Below are positions 35,452 through 43,923 of a DNA stretch of 64,000 nucleotides, one piece after another; the stretch's first letter is position 1, and each line of letters starts with the position of its first letter. A model generated the notes under the pieces. That model saw only the letters and a program-made list of their open reading frames with translations, made no database searches and was not told the origin of the DNA. Origin of the DNA: Massilia forsythiae. GTDB taxonomy: Bacteria; Pseudomonadota; Gammaproteobacteria; Burkholderiales; Burkholderiaceae_D. A program made the translations under genes and the position numbers. The stretch is taken from NCBI RefSeq assembly GCF_012849555.1, contig NZ_CP051685.1, positions 3,286,001 through 3,350,000 on the forward strand, written 5' to 3'.

Positions 35452-37005
35452 ATGCACAACGAAGGTACCACTACCATCACCGCAAAACGTCTCACCCTGG
35501 CCCTGTGCGCGGCCGGCGCGATCGGCGGCGCGGTGGGCGCGGTCGCGGTCAACCACAACAACGCCACCGCCGCCGCCGAAGCCGCCGCCATCGCGGCGCC
35601 CGCCAACGGTACGCCGGTCGCGGCGACGCCCGCGCCGGTGGCCGGCAACGCCAATGCCGTCGGCCTGCCCGACTTTACCAAGATCGTCTCGCACAACGGC
35701 CCGGCCGTCGTGAACATCCGCGTGGTCGGCAACGCCAAGGCCGATCCGCGCGTGCAGATGCAGGACGGCGACGACGGCGACGGCCAGGACGACCCGTTCT
35801 TCGAATTCTTCCGCCGCTTCCAGCCGCAGCAGCCGCGCGGCGGCCAGGGCCATGGCCAGGGCAGTGGGCGCAATCTCGTTTTCGGCGCCGGATCGGGCTT
35901 CATCGTGAGCCCGGACGGCGTCATCCTTACCAACGCGCACGTGGTGCGCGATGCGACCGAAGTCACGGTCAAGCTGCAGGACCGGCGCGAATACCGCGCC
36001 AAGGTCCTGGGCTCGGATACCAAGACCGACGTCGCCGTATTGAAGATCGACGCCAAGAACCTGCCGGTGGTCCCGGTCGGTAACACGCGCAACCTGCAGG
36101 TGGGCGAGTGGGTGCTGGCGATCGGCTCGCCGTATGGCCTGGACAGCACCGTGACCGCCGGCGTGGTGAGCGCGAAAGGGCGCTCGCTGCCGAACGATAA
36201 CGTGCCGTTCATCCAGACCGACGTCGCCGTCAACCCCGGCAACTCGGGCGGTCCGCTGTTCAACACGCGCGGCGAGGTGGTGGGCATCAACTCGCAGATC
36301 TACAGCCAGACCGGCGGCTACCAGGGCCTGTCGTTCGCCATCCCGATCGACGTCGCGGTGCGCATCAAGGACCAGATCGTCGCCACCGGCAAGGTGCAGC
36401 ATGCCAAGCTGGGCGTGGTGGTGCAGGAAGTGAACCAGGGCTTTGCCGATTCGTTCAAGCTGGAATCGCCGGAAGGCGCGCTGGTGTCGAACGTCGAGCG
36501 CGGCGGCGCGGCCGACAAGGCCGGCCTGAAGTCGGGCGACGTGATCCGCCGCGTCAATGGCCAGCAGATCGTCGGTTCGGGCGATTTGCCGGCGCTGCTG
36601 GCAGTGGCCCGGCCGGGCGACAAGGTCGCCATGGACGTGTGGCGCGACGGCCGTACCGTGCAGCTGAGTGCCACCCTGGGCAACGCCAACGACAAGCCGG
36701 ACCAGGCGGACCGCGACAGCCTGGCCAGCAACGCCGGTGGCGGCAAGCTGGGCCTGGCCCTGCGCCCGCTCGAGCCGCTGGAACGGCGCCAGTCGGGCAT
36801 CCCGTCCGGCCTGGTGATCGAGGACGCGGCCGGCGCGGCCGAGGCGGCCGGCGTGCAGGAAGGCGACGTGCTGCTGGCGGTGAACGGCAAGACGGTCAAC
36901 TCGGTAGACCAGGTGCGCGACGTGGTCAACAAGTCGTCCAAGTCGGTGGCGCTGCTGATCCAGCGCGGCGGGGACCGGATCTTCATTCCTGTCAGGATCG
37001 GCTGA
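35452..37005 (+). CDS. Do family periplasmic serine protease (DegQ/MucD-like)
   Basis: A 517-residue HtrA/Do protease. A membrane-targeting N-terminus (TLALCAAGAIGGAVGAVAV) precedes a low-complexity linker and a trypsin-like domain with intact triad His163 (NAHVV), Asp193 (TDVAVLKID) and Ser265 (NPGNSGGPLF). Two PDZ domains follow (GVVVQEVNQGFADSFKL; SGLVIEDAAGAAEAAGVQEG). These proteases remove or refold misfolded envelope proteins. The insert between the N-terminus and protease domain is rich in Gln/Gly/Asp, like the Q-linker of DegP. AGGAG 8 nt upstream supports the ATG at 35452. Confidence 0.95.
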   Translation: MHNEGTTTITAKRLTLALCAAGAIGGAVGAVAVNHNNATAAAEAAAIAAPANGTPVAATPAPVAGNANAVGLPDFTKIVSHNGPAVVNIRVVGNAKADPRVQMQDGDDGDGQDDPFFEFFRRFQPQQPRGGQGHGQGSGRNLVFGAGSGFIVSPDGVILTNAHVVRDATEVTVKLQDRREYRAKVLGSDTKTDVAVLKIDAKNLPVVPVGNTRNLQVGEWVLAIGSPYGLDSTVTAGVVSAKGRSLPNDNVPFIQTDVAVNPGNSGGPLFNTRGEVVGINSQIYSQTGGYQGLSFAIPIDVAVRIKDQIVATGKVQHAKLGVVVQEVNQGFADSFKLESPEGALVSNVERGGAADKAGLKSGDVIRRVNGQQIVGSGDLPALLAVARPGDKVAMDVWRDGRTVQLSATLGNANDKPDQADRDSLASNAGGGKLGLALRPLEPLERRQSGIPSGLVIEDAAGAAEAAGVQEGDVLLAVNGKTVNSVDQVRDVVNKSSKSVALLIQRGGDRIFIPVRIG

Positions 37006-37060
37006 GGGAGCGGAAGGCTTGCAGCATGAGCCCTCTGCAGTGTGAGACGGCATTGAACAG

Positions 37061-37188
37061 CGTCGTCCCCGCGCAGGCGGGGACCCATGCTGAGCATCAG
37101 AATTCGTCCTGGTGAAAGCTCACCGGCGCATTCAAGAGCACGACTTCAGAAGCGGTGTATGGGTTCCCGCCTGCGCGGGAACGACGGT
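37061..37188. repeat. REPIN: inverted pair of REP-like palindromes
   Basis: CGTCGTCCCCGCGCAGGCGG (37061-37080, continuing GGACCCATG) and, about 65 bp later, TGTATGGGTTCCCGCCTGCG (37156 on, continuing to GACGG) are inverted copies of one palindromic REP unit. The pair could fold into one long hairpin. It fills the gap between the protease and the response regulator genes. No RAYT transposase gene lies in the window. Confidence 0.75.
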
Positions 37189-37287
37189 ATTTGATAGCCG
37201 CTACAGCCAATGTGCGCCCGCCCGCCGACCCGGCGCCCGCGGCGTGCTATCTTCCCCTCCGCATCGATGTGAAATTGGAGAATGTGC

Positions 37288-37950
37288 ATGCGCCTGCTGT
37301 TGGTGGAAGACGATACGATGATCGGCGAAGTGGTGCTCGACCTGTTGCGGGCCGAGCACTACGCGGTCGATTGGGTGAAGGATGGCGAGATGGCCGATAC
37401 CGCCCTGATGCAGAACCAGAACTACGACCTGGTGCTGCTCGACCTCGGCCTGCCGCGCAAGGATGGCATCGAGGTATTGCGCTCCATGCGCGCGCGAAAG
37501 GACCGCACGCCGGTACTGGTCGCCACCGCGCGCGACTCGGTGGCGCAGCGCGTGGCCGGGCTGGACGCCGGCGCCGACGACTACGTCCTCAAACCCTACG
37601 AACTCGACGAGCTGCTGGCGCGCATCCGCGCGCTGCTGCGGCGCGCCGCCGGGCGCGCCGAGCCCATCTTCGAATACAAGAACATCTCGGTGAATCCGGT
37701 CACGCGCGAAGTGCTGGTCGACGGCGCCCCGACCGTGCTGTCGGCGCGCGAATGGGCGGTGCTGGAAGCGCTGGTGGCGCGTCCCGGCGCGGTGCTGTCG
37801 CGCGCCCAGCTCGAGGAAAAGCTGTACAGCTGGCGCGACGAGGTCAGTAGCAACGCGGTGGAAGTTTACATCCACGGCCTGCGCAAGAAGCTGGGCAGCG
37901 ACCTGATCCAGAACGTGCGTGGGGTCGGCTACATGGTGCCCAAGGCATGA
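37288..37950 (+). CDS. OmpR/QseB-type response regulator
   Basis: A 220-residue two-component response regulator. Receiver domain with acidic pocket VEDD (7-9), phosphoacceptor Asp52 (LLDLGLPRKDG), Thr/Lys residues in VATARDS and VLKPYELDEL, followed by an OmpR-type winged-helix DNA-binding domain (LSAREWAVLEALVARPGAVL; SSNAVEVYIHGLRKKL). Sequence is closest in style to QseB/TctD/PmrA-type regulators. GGAG 7 nt upstream decides for the ATG at 37288 rather than 37282. Overlaps the sensor kinase gene by 4 nt. Confidence 0.94.
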   Translation: MRLLLVEDDTMIGEVVLDLLRAEHYAVDWVKDGEMADTALMQNQNYDLVLLDLGLPRKDGIEVLRSMRARKDRTPVLVATARDSVAQRVAGLDAGADDYVLKPYELDELLARIRALLRRAAGRAEPIFEYKNISVNPVTREVLVDGAPTVLSAREWAVLEALVARPGAVLSRAQLEEKLYSWRDEVSSNAVEVYIHGLRKKLGSDLIQNVRGVGYMVPKA

Positions 37951-39287
37951 ACGTGAGAGGGGCGATGAAGGCGCGCGTCACGCACTCGCTGCGCGGGCGC
38001 CTGCTGTGGTACCTGCTGGCGGCGATCACCATCGCCGCCATCGCCCAGGCGACCATCGCCTACCGCACCGCGCTCAATGACGCCGACCAGATCTTCGACT
38101 ATCACATGCAGCAGATGGCGCTGTCGCTGCGTTCGCGCGTGCCGCTCACCAGCAGCGAAGCCGCCAACAGCGTCGACACGCCGGTGGCCGGCAACGACGA
38201 CCTGGTGCTGCAGGTGTGGTCGCCGGACGGCGTGCAGGTGTTCCGCAGCGCCTCGCACGCGCGCCTGCCGCAGCGCGCCGTGCTCGGTTTTTCCAACGTG
38301 CGCGCCAACGGCACCACCTACCGCATCTTCTCGATCCAGACCGAGGCGCAAACCGTGCAGGTGGCGCAGGACCTGGCCGTGCGGCGCAGCATGGCCGGCA
38401 ACCTGGCCCTGCGCACGCTGGGGCCGGTGGCGGTGATGATGCCGATCCTGATGCTGGTGGTATGGTGGGTGGTCAGCAATTCGCTCGATCCGGTGGCGCG
38501 CGTGCGCCGGCAGGTGGCGGCGCGCCAGGCCGACGATCTGTCGCCGGTGTCGGAGCAGGGTTTGCCGGACGAGGTGCGCCCGCTGGTGCACGAGCTGAAC
38601 CTGCTGTTCGGACGGGTGCGCACCGCCTTCGACGCCCAGCAGAACTTCGTCGCCGACGCCGCCCACGAACTGCGCACGCCGCTGGCGGCCCTCAAGTTGC
38701 AGGCGCAGAGCCTGGAACGCGCCGCCGATGCGGACGCGCGCCAGGTCGCGGTCGGGCGCCTGACCGCCGGCATCGAGCGCGCCACGCGCCTGGTCGAGCA
38801 GTTGCTGGTGCTGGCGCGCCAGGAAGCCGATCCGGCGCCGCTGCAGCCGGTCGACCTGGCCGCCGTGGCCGCGCGCGCGGTGGCCGACCTGGCCGGCGTG
38901 GCCCAGGCGCGCGACATCGACCTCGGCCTGGAACACGCCGACGCCGCCGCGGTGCGCGGCCAGCCGGACGCCCTGACGATCCTGCTGCGTAACCTGGTCG
39001 ACAACGCCGTCAAGTACACGCCGAGCGGCGGCACGGTCGACGTCTCGGTGCTGGCCGCATCAGGAGGCGTGACGGTGACGGTGGAGGACAGCGGCCCCGG
39101 CATCCCGCCCGAAGAACGCGAGCGCGTGTTCGACCGCTTTTATCGCGTGGCCGGCAGCCAGGCTTCGGGCAGCGGACTGGGGCTGGCGATCATCAAGTCG
39201 ATCGCCGAGCGCCACGGCGCTACGCTGGCGCTGGGCGCATCGGCGCGGCTGGGCGGGCTGGAAGCGAAGGTGGTGTTCCCGGTGTGA
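37947..39287 (+). CDS. QseC-type sensor histidine kinase
   Basis: A 446-residue inner-membrane kinase. TM1 (LLWYLLAAITIAAIAQATIA) and TM2 (LGPVAVMMPILMLVVWWVV) enclose a ~120-residue periplasmic sensor domain of the 2CSK_N type; then comes the dimerisation region with phospho-acceptor His240 (DAAHELRTPLAAL) and an HATPase domain (LVDNAVKYTPSGG; DSGPGIPPEER; GSGLGLAIIKS). Coupled by an ATGA overlap to the response regulator, its evident partner. Signal not predictable; the nearby envelope operon is oriented towards it but no link is proven. Confidence 0.93.
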   Translation: MNVRGAMKARVTHSLRGRLLWYLLAAITIAAIAQATIAYRTALNDADQIFDYHMQQMALSLRSRVPLTSSEAANSVDTPVAGNDDLVLQVWSPDGVQVFRSASHARLPQRAVLGFSNVRANGTTYRIFSIQTEAQTVQVAQDLAVRRSMAGNLALRTLGPVAVMMPILMLVVWWVVSNSLDPVARVRRQVAARQADDLSPVSEQGLPDEVRPLVHELNLLFGRVRTAFDAQQNFVADAAHELRTPLAALKLQAQSLERAADADARQVAVGRLTAGIERATRLVEQLLVLARQEADPAPLQPVDLAAVAARAVADLAGVAQARDIDLGLEHADAAAVRGQPDALTILLRNLVDNAVKYTPSGGTVDVSVLAASGGVTVTVEDSGPGIPPEERERVFDRFYRVAGSQASGSGLGLAIIKSIAERHGATLALGASARLGGLEAKVVFPV

Positions 39288-39370
39288 TGCAGGGCGCGCG
39301 AATGCCGTTTCCGTGGCTTATTACGTCAATGCGGTGCATACCTCCGCATCTGGCGACCCATGACCTCGGA

Positions 39371-39546
39371 CGTAGGGTGGACGGCTGCACCGTGCATGTA
39401 CGCATGGCCGCATCGTGTCCGCCGTCCACGCGGTGATACGCACACGTCGACTTGCCGCGGATGTGGCCGTGGCGGGTTTTGATTGCGTGCTCGACGGACC
39501 GGACCGCGTCGATCACCGCGTGGACGGGAGACCCGTCCACCCTACG
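39371..39546. repeat. Nested palindromic MITE-like element
   Basis: The ends are perfect 14-bp inverted repeats, CGTAGGGTGGACGG (39371-39384) and CCGTCCACCCTACG (39533-39546). Inside is a second perfect inverted pair of 16 bp, CCGTCCACGCGGTGAT (39422-39437) and ATCACCGCGTGGACGG (39512-39527). No coding capacity. The right end contains the last codons and stop of the GT39 gene (stop at 39513), so insertion appears to have replaced that gene's original 3' end. Confidence 0.65.
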
Positions 39547-41297
39547 TATAAAGTGATCGTGGCGCCGCTGCCGTCGATGCTGCTGGCGACCCTGTACGAT
39601 CGCAGCAATTCCTGTTTCACCAACCCATCCGGATCGTACAGATCGGCGCGCCGCTCGATCAGCCACACGCGCCGGCGCCCTTGCAACAGCCCCCGCAGGC
39701 GCAGCGCATCTTCCGGCGCCACGGCCGGCGCGCCCGAATTGCCGGCATAGCGCCGCGCCAGCCCCAGCGCCGGAAACGGCGCCGGCAGGTAGGCCACGCG
39801 CGCCGCCAGGTCGCGCGGCAGATAATACGTGACCGGCATCTGCACTTCGTTCGGCAGCGCCACGACCAGGTCGCCGGGCCGGCTTTCCCGCGCCAGCTGC
39901 GCCAGCATCTCGCGCCAGTTCTCGGTGTGCGAGCGGTAAAAGCCGATCACCGACCAGGCCGACAAGCCCAGCACCAGCGCCAGCGCCGCCGCCCGCCAGC
40001 GCGCCCGCAGGCTGGCCACCCCGAGCGCCATCAGCACCATGCCCAGCGGCGCCAGCCATTCGAACAGGCGCGACAGGAACACCGGCTTGACGAACTGGCT
40101 GTAGGCGGCCAGCGCCAGCACCGGCAGCGCCAGCACGCAGGCAAGGTGCCAGCACAACGGGCGCGCATGGCGCCACAGCCAATGGAAACCCGCCAGCACC
40201 AGCGCCGCTGCAGGGTAGTGCAGCGCCCGGGCGCCGCTGATCACGGTCCAGGCGGCGACCACGTTGGACGGCTGGAAGCGTACCCAGAATGCCAGCTTTG
40301 CCATCGCGGCGTTCTGCCGCACCAGCATCGGGATGAAGGGTGACCAGACCAGAACGGCGCCGATGGCGGACAGCGCCAGCGCCAGCAAGGCGCGTTTCAT
40401 TGCGGACCGGCTGCGCACGCCCGGCGCCGCCAGCAGCCCGGCCGCCATGCCGGTCCAGATGGCGAAGACGGCGAACACGCCGGTGTTGTGCAGCCACAGC
40501 GTGGCGCCGGCGGCCAGGGCCAGGCCGGCGCCGGCCGGCCACAGCTGCCGTGCCCCGGACGGGTGCGGCCATTGTCCGGCCGCTGCCGGTTCGCTTCCAG
40601 GCGTGGGGACGGACCAACCGTGCCGGCCCGTCAGCGCCGCCAGCAGCAGGCCGGAACAGAACACCGCCAGCGACCCGGCCAGCGCCTGCAGCGCATATGG
40701 GCGCGCCTGCTGCGCGAACAGGATGGCATTGGCGTTCAGCGCCAGCAACAGCGCCGCCAGCAGGGCCACGCGTTCGGCGCGTGTACCCAGGCGCGCCAGG
40801 CGCGCGCACGCGGGCAGCAGGACCACGGCCAGCACGCCGGCCAGCACCGACAGGCTGCGCATTGCCGCCTCGCTGGTGCCGAACAGCGCGATCCAGCCTT
40901 TCAGCAGCGTGTAGTAGAAGGGCGGATGGGTTTCGTACAGCGGCACGCCGGTCCACAGTTCTCGCAGCGGCACGGCGGCGAACCAGGCGCTGTAGGTCTC
41001 GTCCAGCCACAGCGAGCGGCTGGACAGGGTCGGCAGGCGCAGCAGCAGGGCGGCAAGGCCGAGCAGCGCGGTCCAGGTCCACAGGCGCGCAACGGGCGGC
41101 GCGGGTGCACCCGCGTGCGCCGCAGCGCCCGCCCCATCGCGTGCGCACGCGGCGCCGGCCTGCGCCGGATCGACCGACGCATCGGCGCCGGATGCATCGG
41201 CGCCGGACGCCTCGGCCGGGGAACCGGCAGACGGACCGGCAGACGGACCGGCGGACGGACCGGCGGACGGGTCGGCAGATGCGTCGGCTGCGCTCAT
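39513..41297 (-). CDS. ArnT/GT39-like membrane glycosyltransferase
   Basis: A 594-residue polytopic protein of the GT39/ArnT (PMT_2) superfamily that uses lipid-linked sugars to glycosylate envelope components. The catalytic-loop Asp/Glu is in LWLDETYSAWFAAVPL and a YETHPPFYYTLLKGW segment follows, as in ArnT-like enzymes. About twelve hydrophobic helices follow. The first ~65 residues are a Pro/Ser/Ala/Gly low-complexity tail with PSAG repeats. ATG at 41297 overlaps the GtrA stop by 4 nt. The last residues (YVGWTGLPSTR) are encoded by the MITE-like repeat, so the C-terminus is not original. Confidence 0.85.
   Translation of the reverse strand: MSAADASADPSAGPSAGPSAGPSAGSPAEASGADASGADASVDPAQAGAACARDGAGAAAHAGAPAPPVARLWTWTALLGLAALLLRLPTLSSRSLWLDETYSAWFAAVPLRELWTGVPLYETHPPFYYTLLKGWIALFGTSEAAMRSLSVLAGVLAVVLLPACARLARLGTRAERVALLAALLLALNANAILFAQQARPYALQALAGSLAVFCSGLLLAALTGRHGWSVPTPGSEPAAAGQWPHPSGARQLWPAGAGLALAAGATLWLHNTGVFAVFAIWTGMAAGLLAAPGVRSRSAMKRALLALALSAIGAVLVWSPFIPMLVRQNAAMAKLAFWVRFQPSNVVAAWTVISGARALHYPAAALVLAGFHWLWRHARPLCWHLACVLALPVLALAAYSQFVKPVFLSRLFEWLAPLGMVLMALGVASLRARWRAAALALVLGLSAWSVIGFYRSHTENWREMLAQLARESRPGDLVVALPNEVQMPVTYYLPRDLAARVAYLPAPFPALGLARRYAGNSGAPAVAPEDALRLRGLLQGRRRVWLIERRADLYDPDGLVKQELLRSYRVASSIDGSGATITLYVGWTGLPSTR
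41221..41280. repeat. 12-bp tandem repeat encoding PSAG units
   Basis: ACGGACCGGCRG is repeated about four times with small variations at the 5' end of the GT39 gene, encoding PSAG tetrapeptides. Such repeats can change copy number by slippage in 12-nt steps without altering the frame. Confidence 0.75.
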
Positions 41298-41701
41298 GAC
41301 GGCGTGCGCGGACCGAAGGTCCACGCTGCGTTGACGGCGAAGGTCAGGCCCAGCAGCAGCGCGGTGACCAGCACTTGCGCAATGCGGTAGTCGATCGCGC
41401 CATGCCGCAGCAGCAGCGCCATCAGCACGCCGTTGGCGAGCGCCGCCAGCGCCGCCGTGGCGAAGAAACGGACGGCGCTGCGCCAGGCCAGGTGGTCGTG
41501 GCCGTGGCGCCGGAAGGTAAAGCGCGCGTTGAGCACGAAGTTGAGCGTCGCCCCAGCCAGCGCGCCCAGCACCGAGGCGGGCGCCGGCGCCAGCCAGTGC
41601 AGCGACACCAGCGCCACCAGCAGCGCGTAGTGCAGCGCGGTGCCGGCCGCGCCGACCGTCACGTACAGCAGGAAGCGCGCGAGCGCGGCGCGGTCAGCCA
41701 T
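41294..41701 (-). CDS. GtrA family membrane protein
   Basis: A 135-residue protein with four transmembrane helices of the GtrA/DPMS-like family, proposed flippases for polyprenyl-linked sugars. Typical pieces are RFLLYVTVGAAGTALHYALL, GALAGATLNFVLNARFTFRR and a final FAVNAAWTFG. It sits between a GT2 polyprenyl-sugar synthase and a GT39 transferase, the three activities needed to make, flip and use a lipid-linked sugar. Overlaps the GT2 gene by 8 nt and the GT39 gene by 4 nt. Confidence 0.9.
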   Translation of the reverse strand: MADRAALARFLLYVTVGAAGTALHYALLVALVSLHWLAPAPASVLGALAGATLNFVLNARFTFRRHGHDHLAWRSAVRFFATAALAALANGVLMALLLRHGAIDYRIAQVLVTALLLGLTFAVNAAWTFGPRTPS

Positions 41702-42746
41702 GCGGCGCCGTCCTTTCGTAGCGCTGGCGTACCAGGTACAGTGGCCGCTGCTTCGATTCGAGGTAGATGCGGCCGACGTACTCGCCCAGCACGCCGATGC
41801 CGATCAGCTGGATGCCGCCCAGCAGCAGCACCGCCGTGGCCAGCGACGCGTAGCCGGGCACGTCGACGCCGTACAGCAGCGTGCGCACCACCAGCCAGGC
41901 GGCGCGTCCCAATGCGAAGAAAGCGATCGACAGGCCGAGATAGGTCCACACGCGCAGCGGCAGCGTGCTGAAGCTGGTGATGCCTTCCAGCGCCAGGTTC
42001 CACAGTTTCCAGCCCGAGAACTTGCTGGTGCCGGCGCTGCGCGGCGCGCGCGCGTAGTCGACCACCGCCGTGCGGTAGCCGACCCACGCGAACAGGCCCT
42101 TCATGAAGCGGCAGGATTCCGGCAGGGTCTTCAAGGCATCGCAGACGCTGCGCGTAAACAGGCGGAAGTCGCCGACGTTTTCCGGAATCGCCACATCGGC
42201 CATGTCGTTGTGGATACGGTAGAAGCACAGCGCGGTCCACTTCTTTAGCAGCGAATCGGCGCCACGGTCGGCGCGCCGCGCCAGCACCACGTCGTAGCCT
42301 TCGCGCCATTTCTCGACCAGCTTGCCGATCATGTCCGGCGGGTCCTGCAAATCGGCGTCGAAGGGCACGACCAGGTCGCCGCGCGCCTCGAAGATGGCGG
42401 CCGTCAGCGCCGCCTCCTTGCCGAAGTTGCGGGTCAGGTCGATCACGCGCACGCGTTCGTCGGCCTGCGACGCCGCTACCAGGCATTCCAGCGTGTGGTC
42501 GCGGCTGCCGTCGTTGACGCACAGGATCTCGAAGCGGATGTTCGGGATGCGTTCGAGTTCGGGAATCACGTGGCGGAAGAATTGCGCGATCGCCGCTTCC
42601 TCGTTATACAAGGGCACCACGAGCGATAACAATGGTTTCAGGTCAATGGATCGCGCAGCGATGGGGGATGGGCCGCCTGTGGGCTGCGGAGAAAGCGGGT
42701 TTGCTGCAGCCCTGTCGGAAACGCCGGCGTCCTCAGGGGAGTTCAT
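41694..42746 (-). CDS. GT2 polyprenyl-phosphate glycosyltransferase (GtrB/ArnC-like)
   Basis: A 350-residue enzyme with an N-terminal GT-A domain (LLSLVVPLYNEEAAIAQFFR; CVNDGSRDHT; catalytic DADLQDPPDM) and two C-terminal transmembrane helices (LGLSIAFFALGRAAWLVV; ATAVLLLGGIQLIGIGVLGEY). Such enzymes transfer a sugar from a nucleotide donor to polyprenyl phosphate at the inner membrane. A strong AGGAGG precedes the ATG at 42746, which overlaps the DUF535 stop by 4 nt. Sugar not predictable from sequence. Confidence 0.92.
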   Translation of the reverse strand: MNSPEDAGVSDRAAANPLSPQPTGGPSPIAARSIDLKPLLSLVVPLYNEEAAIAQFFRHVIPELERIPNIRFEILCVNDGSRDHTLECLVAASQADERVRVIDLTRNFGKEAALTAAIFEARGDLVVPFDADLQDPPDMIGKLVEKWREGYDVVLARRADRGADSLLKKWTALCFYRIHNDMADVAIPENVGDFRLFTRSVCDALKTLPESCRFMKGLFAWVGYRTAVVDYARAPRSAGTSKFSGWKLWNLALEGITSFSTLPLRVWTYLGLSIAFFALGRAAWLVVRTLLYGVDVPGYASLATAVLLLGGIQLIGIGVLGEYVGRIYLESKQRPLYLVRQRYERTAPHG

Positions 42747-43708
42747 TGCCGGTCCTCCTGCGATACCTTGGCATGAACGTTTGCGTGCGGCGCATTGCGC
42801 AGGTGTCCGTGCAGCGTGGTATGCGCGGCAGTGCCGATTTCCGTCCACCACGCGCGCCGCGCAGCCGCGCGCTTGCGGTGCTTGCTCGCCAGTTGCTGGA
42901 GATCCTTGAACTGGAAGGGAAGCGGAATCACGTGGCAACCCTTGCCGCTGCGCGTGCCGCCGAATGCATCCCAGAAACTGTCGTACGCGGCCGGATAACC
43001 CTGCTTCGAGCGCAGCATGCGCGACAAGGCCATGTCGCTCTTGACGCACAATAATTGGCGCGCACCCACCGCCGCCGCCAGGCCCGCCATCGCGGCGACA
43101 CAGAAATAGGCCGGCGCGTTGTTCGGAAAGCTGGCCTCGAAAGCGGCGTACAGCACATCGCTGAGCTCGTCGCGCCAGCGGCCCTGGTTGCGCGCGATAA
43201 AGGGAACGATGGCGGCATGCATGGCGGCGATCGTCGCGTCGACCCAGTTGAAGCCGATCCGGTGCAGGGTTTCATTCCCGAGCCGCATCACCAGATTCAG
43301 GTCGCCTTCGCCGAGATAGCGCTGGTTGGTCTTCAGCCAGATCGAAAACTCGTGCCCGCCGGCGGCATGGCGCCACAGGCGCAGGCCGCCGCCGTACACC
43401 TGGCGCTGGTAATCTTCGTCGAAGGCGGCGCTCTCGAAACCGTAGTGGTCCAGCATGCAGGCGACGCGCTCGGCCGGGGTGAAGTGCCGCGACAGGTAAT
43501 CGCGGTGGCTCAGGTGGTGGAACACGTCCGCATCGGCATCGCGGGCGACGTAGCGGTGGTACACGGTACAGCCGCACAGGGTGCGGTGCCGGCCGGGCCA
43601 GCGCAGCACCCTGAGCGAGCGCAGCACGCTGGCGGCCCATGCGCGCATGCCGTAGTGCCCGAGGCTGACGTACCAATAGCGCGCCAGGTAGCGCAGGAGC
43701 ATGTTCAT
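42743..43708 (-). CDS. VirK/YbjX family protein (DUF535)
   Basis: A 321-residue VirK/YbjX (DUF535) protein. Family features include YGGGLRLWRHAAGGHEFSIW, GEGDLNLVMRLGNETLHRIGF and DSFWDAFGGTRSGKGCHVIP. In enterobacteria relatives are PhoP-regulated and affect resistance to antimicrobial peptides, with unknown biochemistry. It is the first gene of a four-gene unit in which every junction overlaps (DUF535-GT2-GtrA-GT39), pointing to a shared role in envelope modification. The start at 43708 is the first of two close ATGs; neither has a strong Shine-Dalgarno. Confidence 0.85.
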   Translation of the reverse strand: MNMLLRYLARYWYVSLGHYGMRAWAASVLRSLRVLRWPGRHRTLCGCTVYHRYVARDADADVFHHLSHRDYLSRHFTPAERVACMLDHYGFESAAFDEDYQRQVYGGGLRLWRHAAGGHEFSIWLKTNQRYLGEGDLNLVMRLGNETLHRIGFNWVDATIAAMHAAIVPFIARNQGRWRDELSDVLYAAFEASFPNNAPAYFCVAAMAGLAAAVGARQLLCVKSDMALSRMLRSKQGYPAAYDSFWDAFGGTRSGKGCHVIPLPFQFKDLQQLASKHRKRAAARRAWWTEIGTAAHTTLHGHLRNAPHANVHAKVSQEDRQ

Positions 43709-43860
43709 CGGTTCGGATCCGCGAGGGAGCGTGTCTGCTCATCCGGATTGGACCCGCAATCGACCGGCAAGTGCGGACGATCCGTTTGACCGATGACCAT
43801 GCCCCGGGCGCGCAAGGCATGGTAGCGCGCATCCGGATGCGCGAATCGGCGTTTTTAAGA

Positions 43861-43923
43861 CGCGTGCATTCAGAACGCGTGCTTCAAAACGCGTGCTTCA
43901 AAACGCGTGCTTCAAAACGCGTG
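43861..43923. repeat. 14-bp tandem repeats across the end of the TonB receptor gene
   Basis: CGCGTGCTTCAAAA-type units occur about four times in 14-bp steps, plus a first, diverged unit 15 bp away. On the minus strand each unit contains ACGCGTTTTGA, i.e. the receptor's final Ala-Phe codons and stop. The real stop codon is in the innermost copy, so the others lie in the 3' untranslated region. Not a CRISPR array: no spacers. Confidence 0.8.

Noticed and set aside
43861..43923. CRISPR array
   Set aside because: The 14-bp units are contiguous tandem repeats with no spacers.
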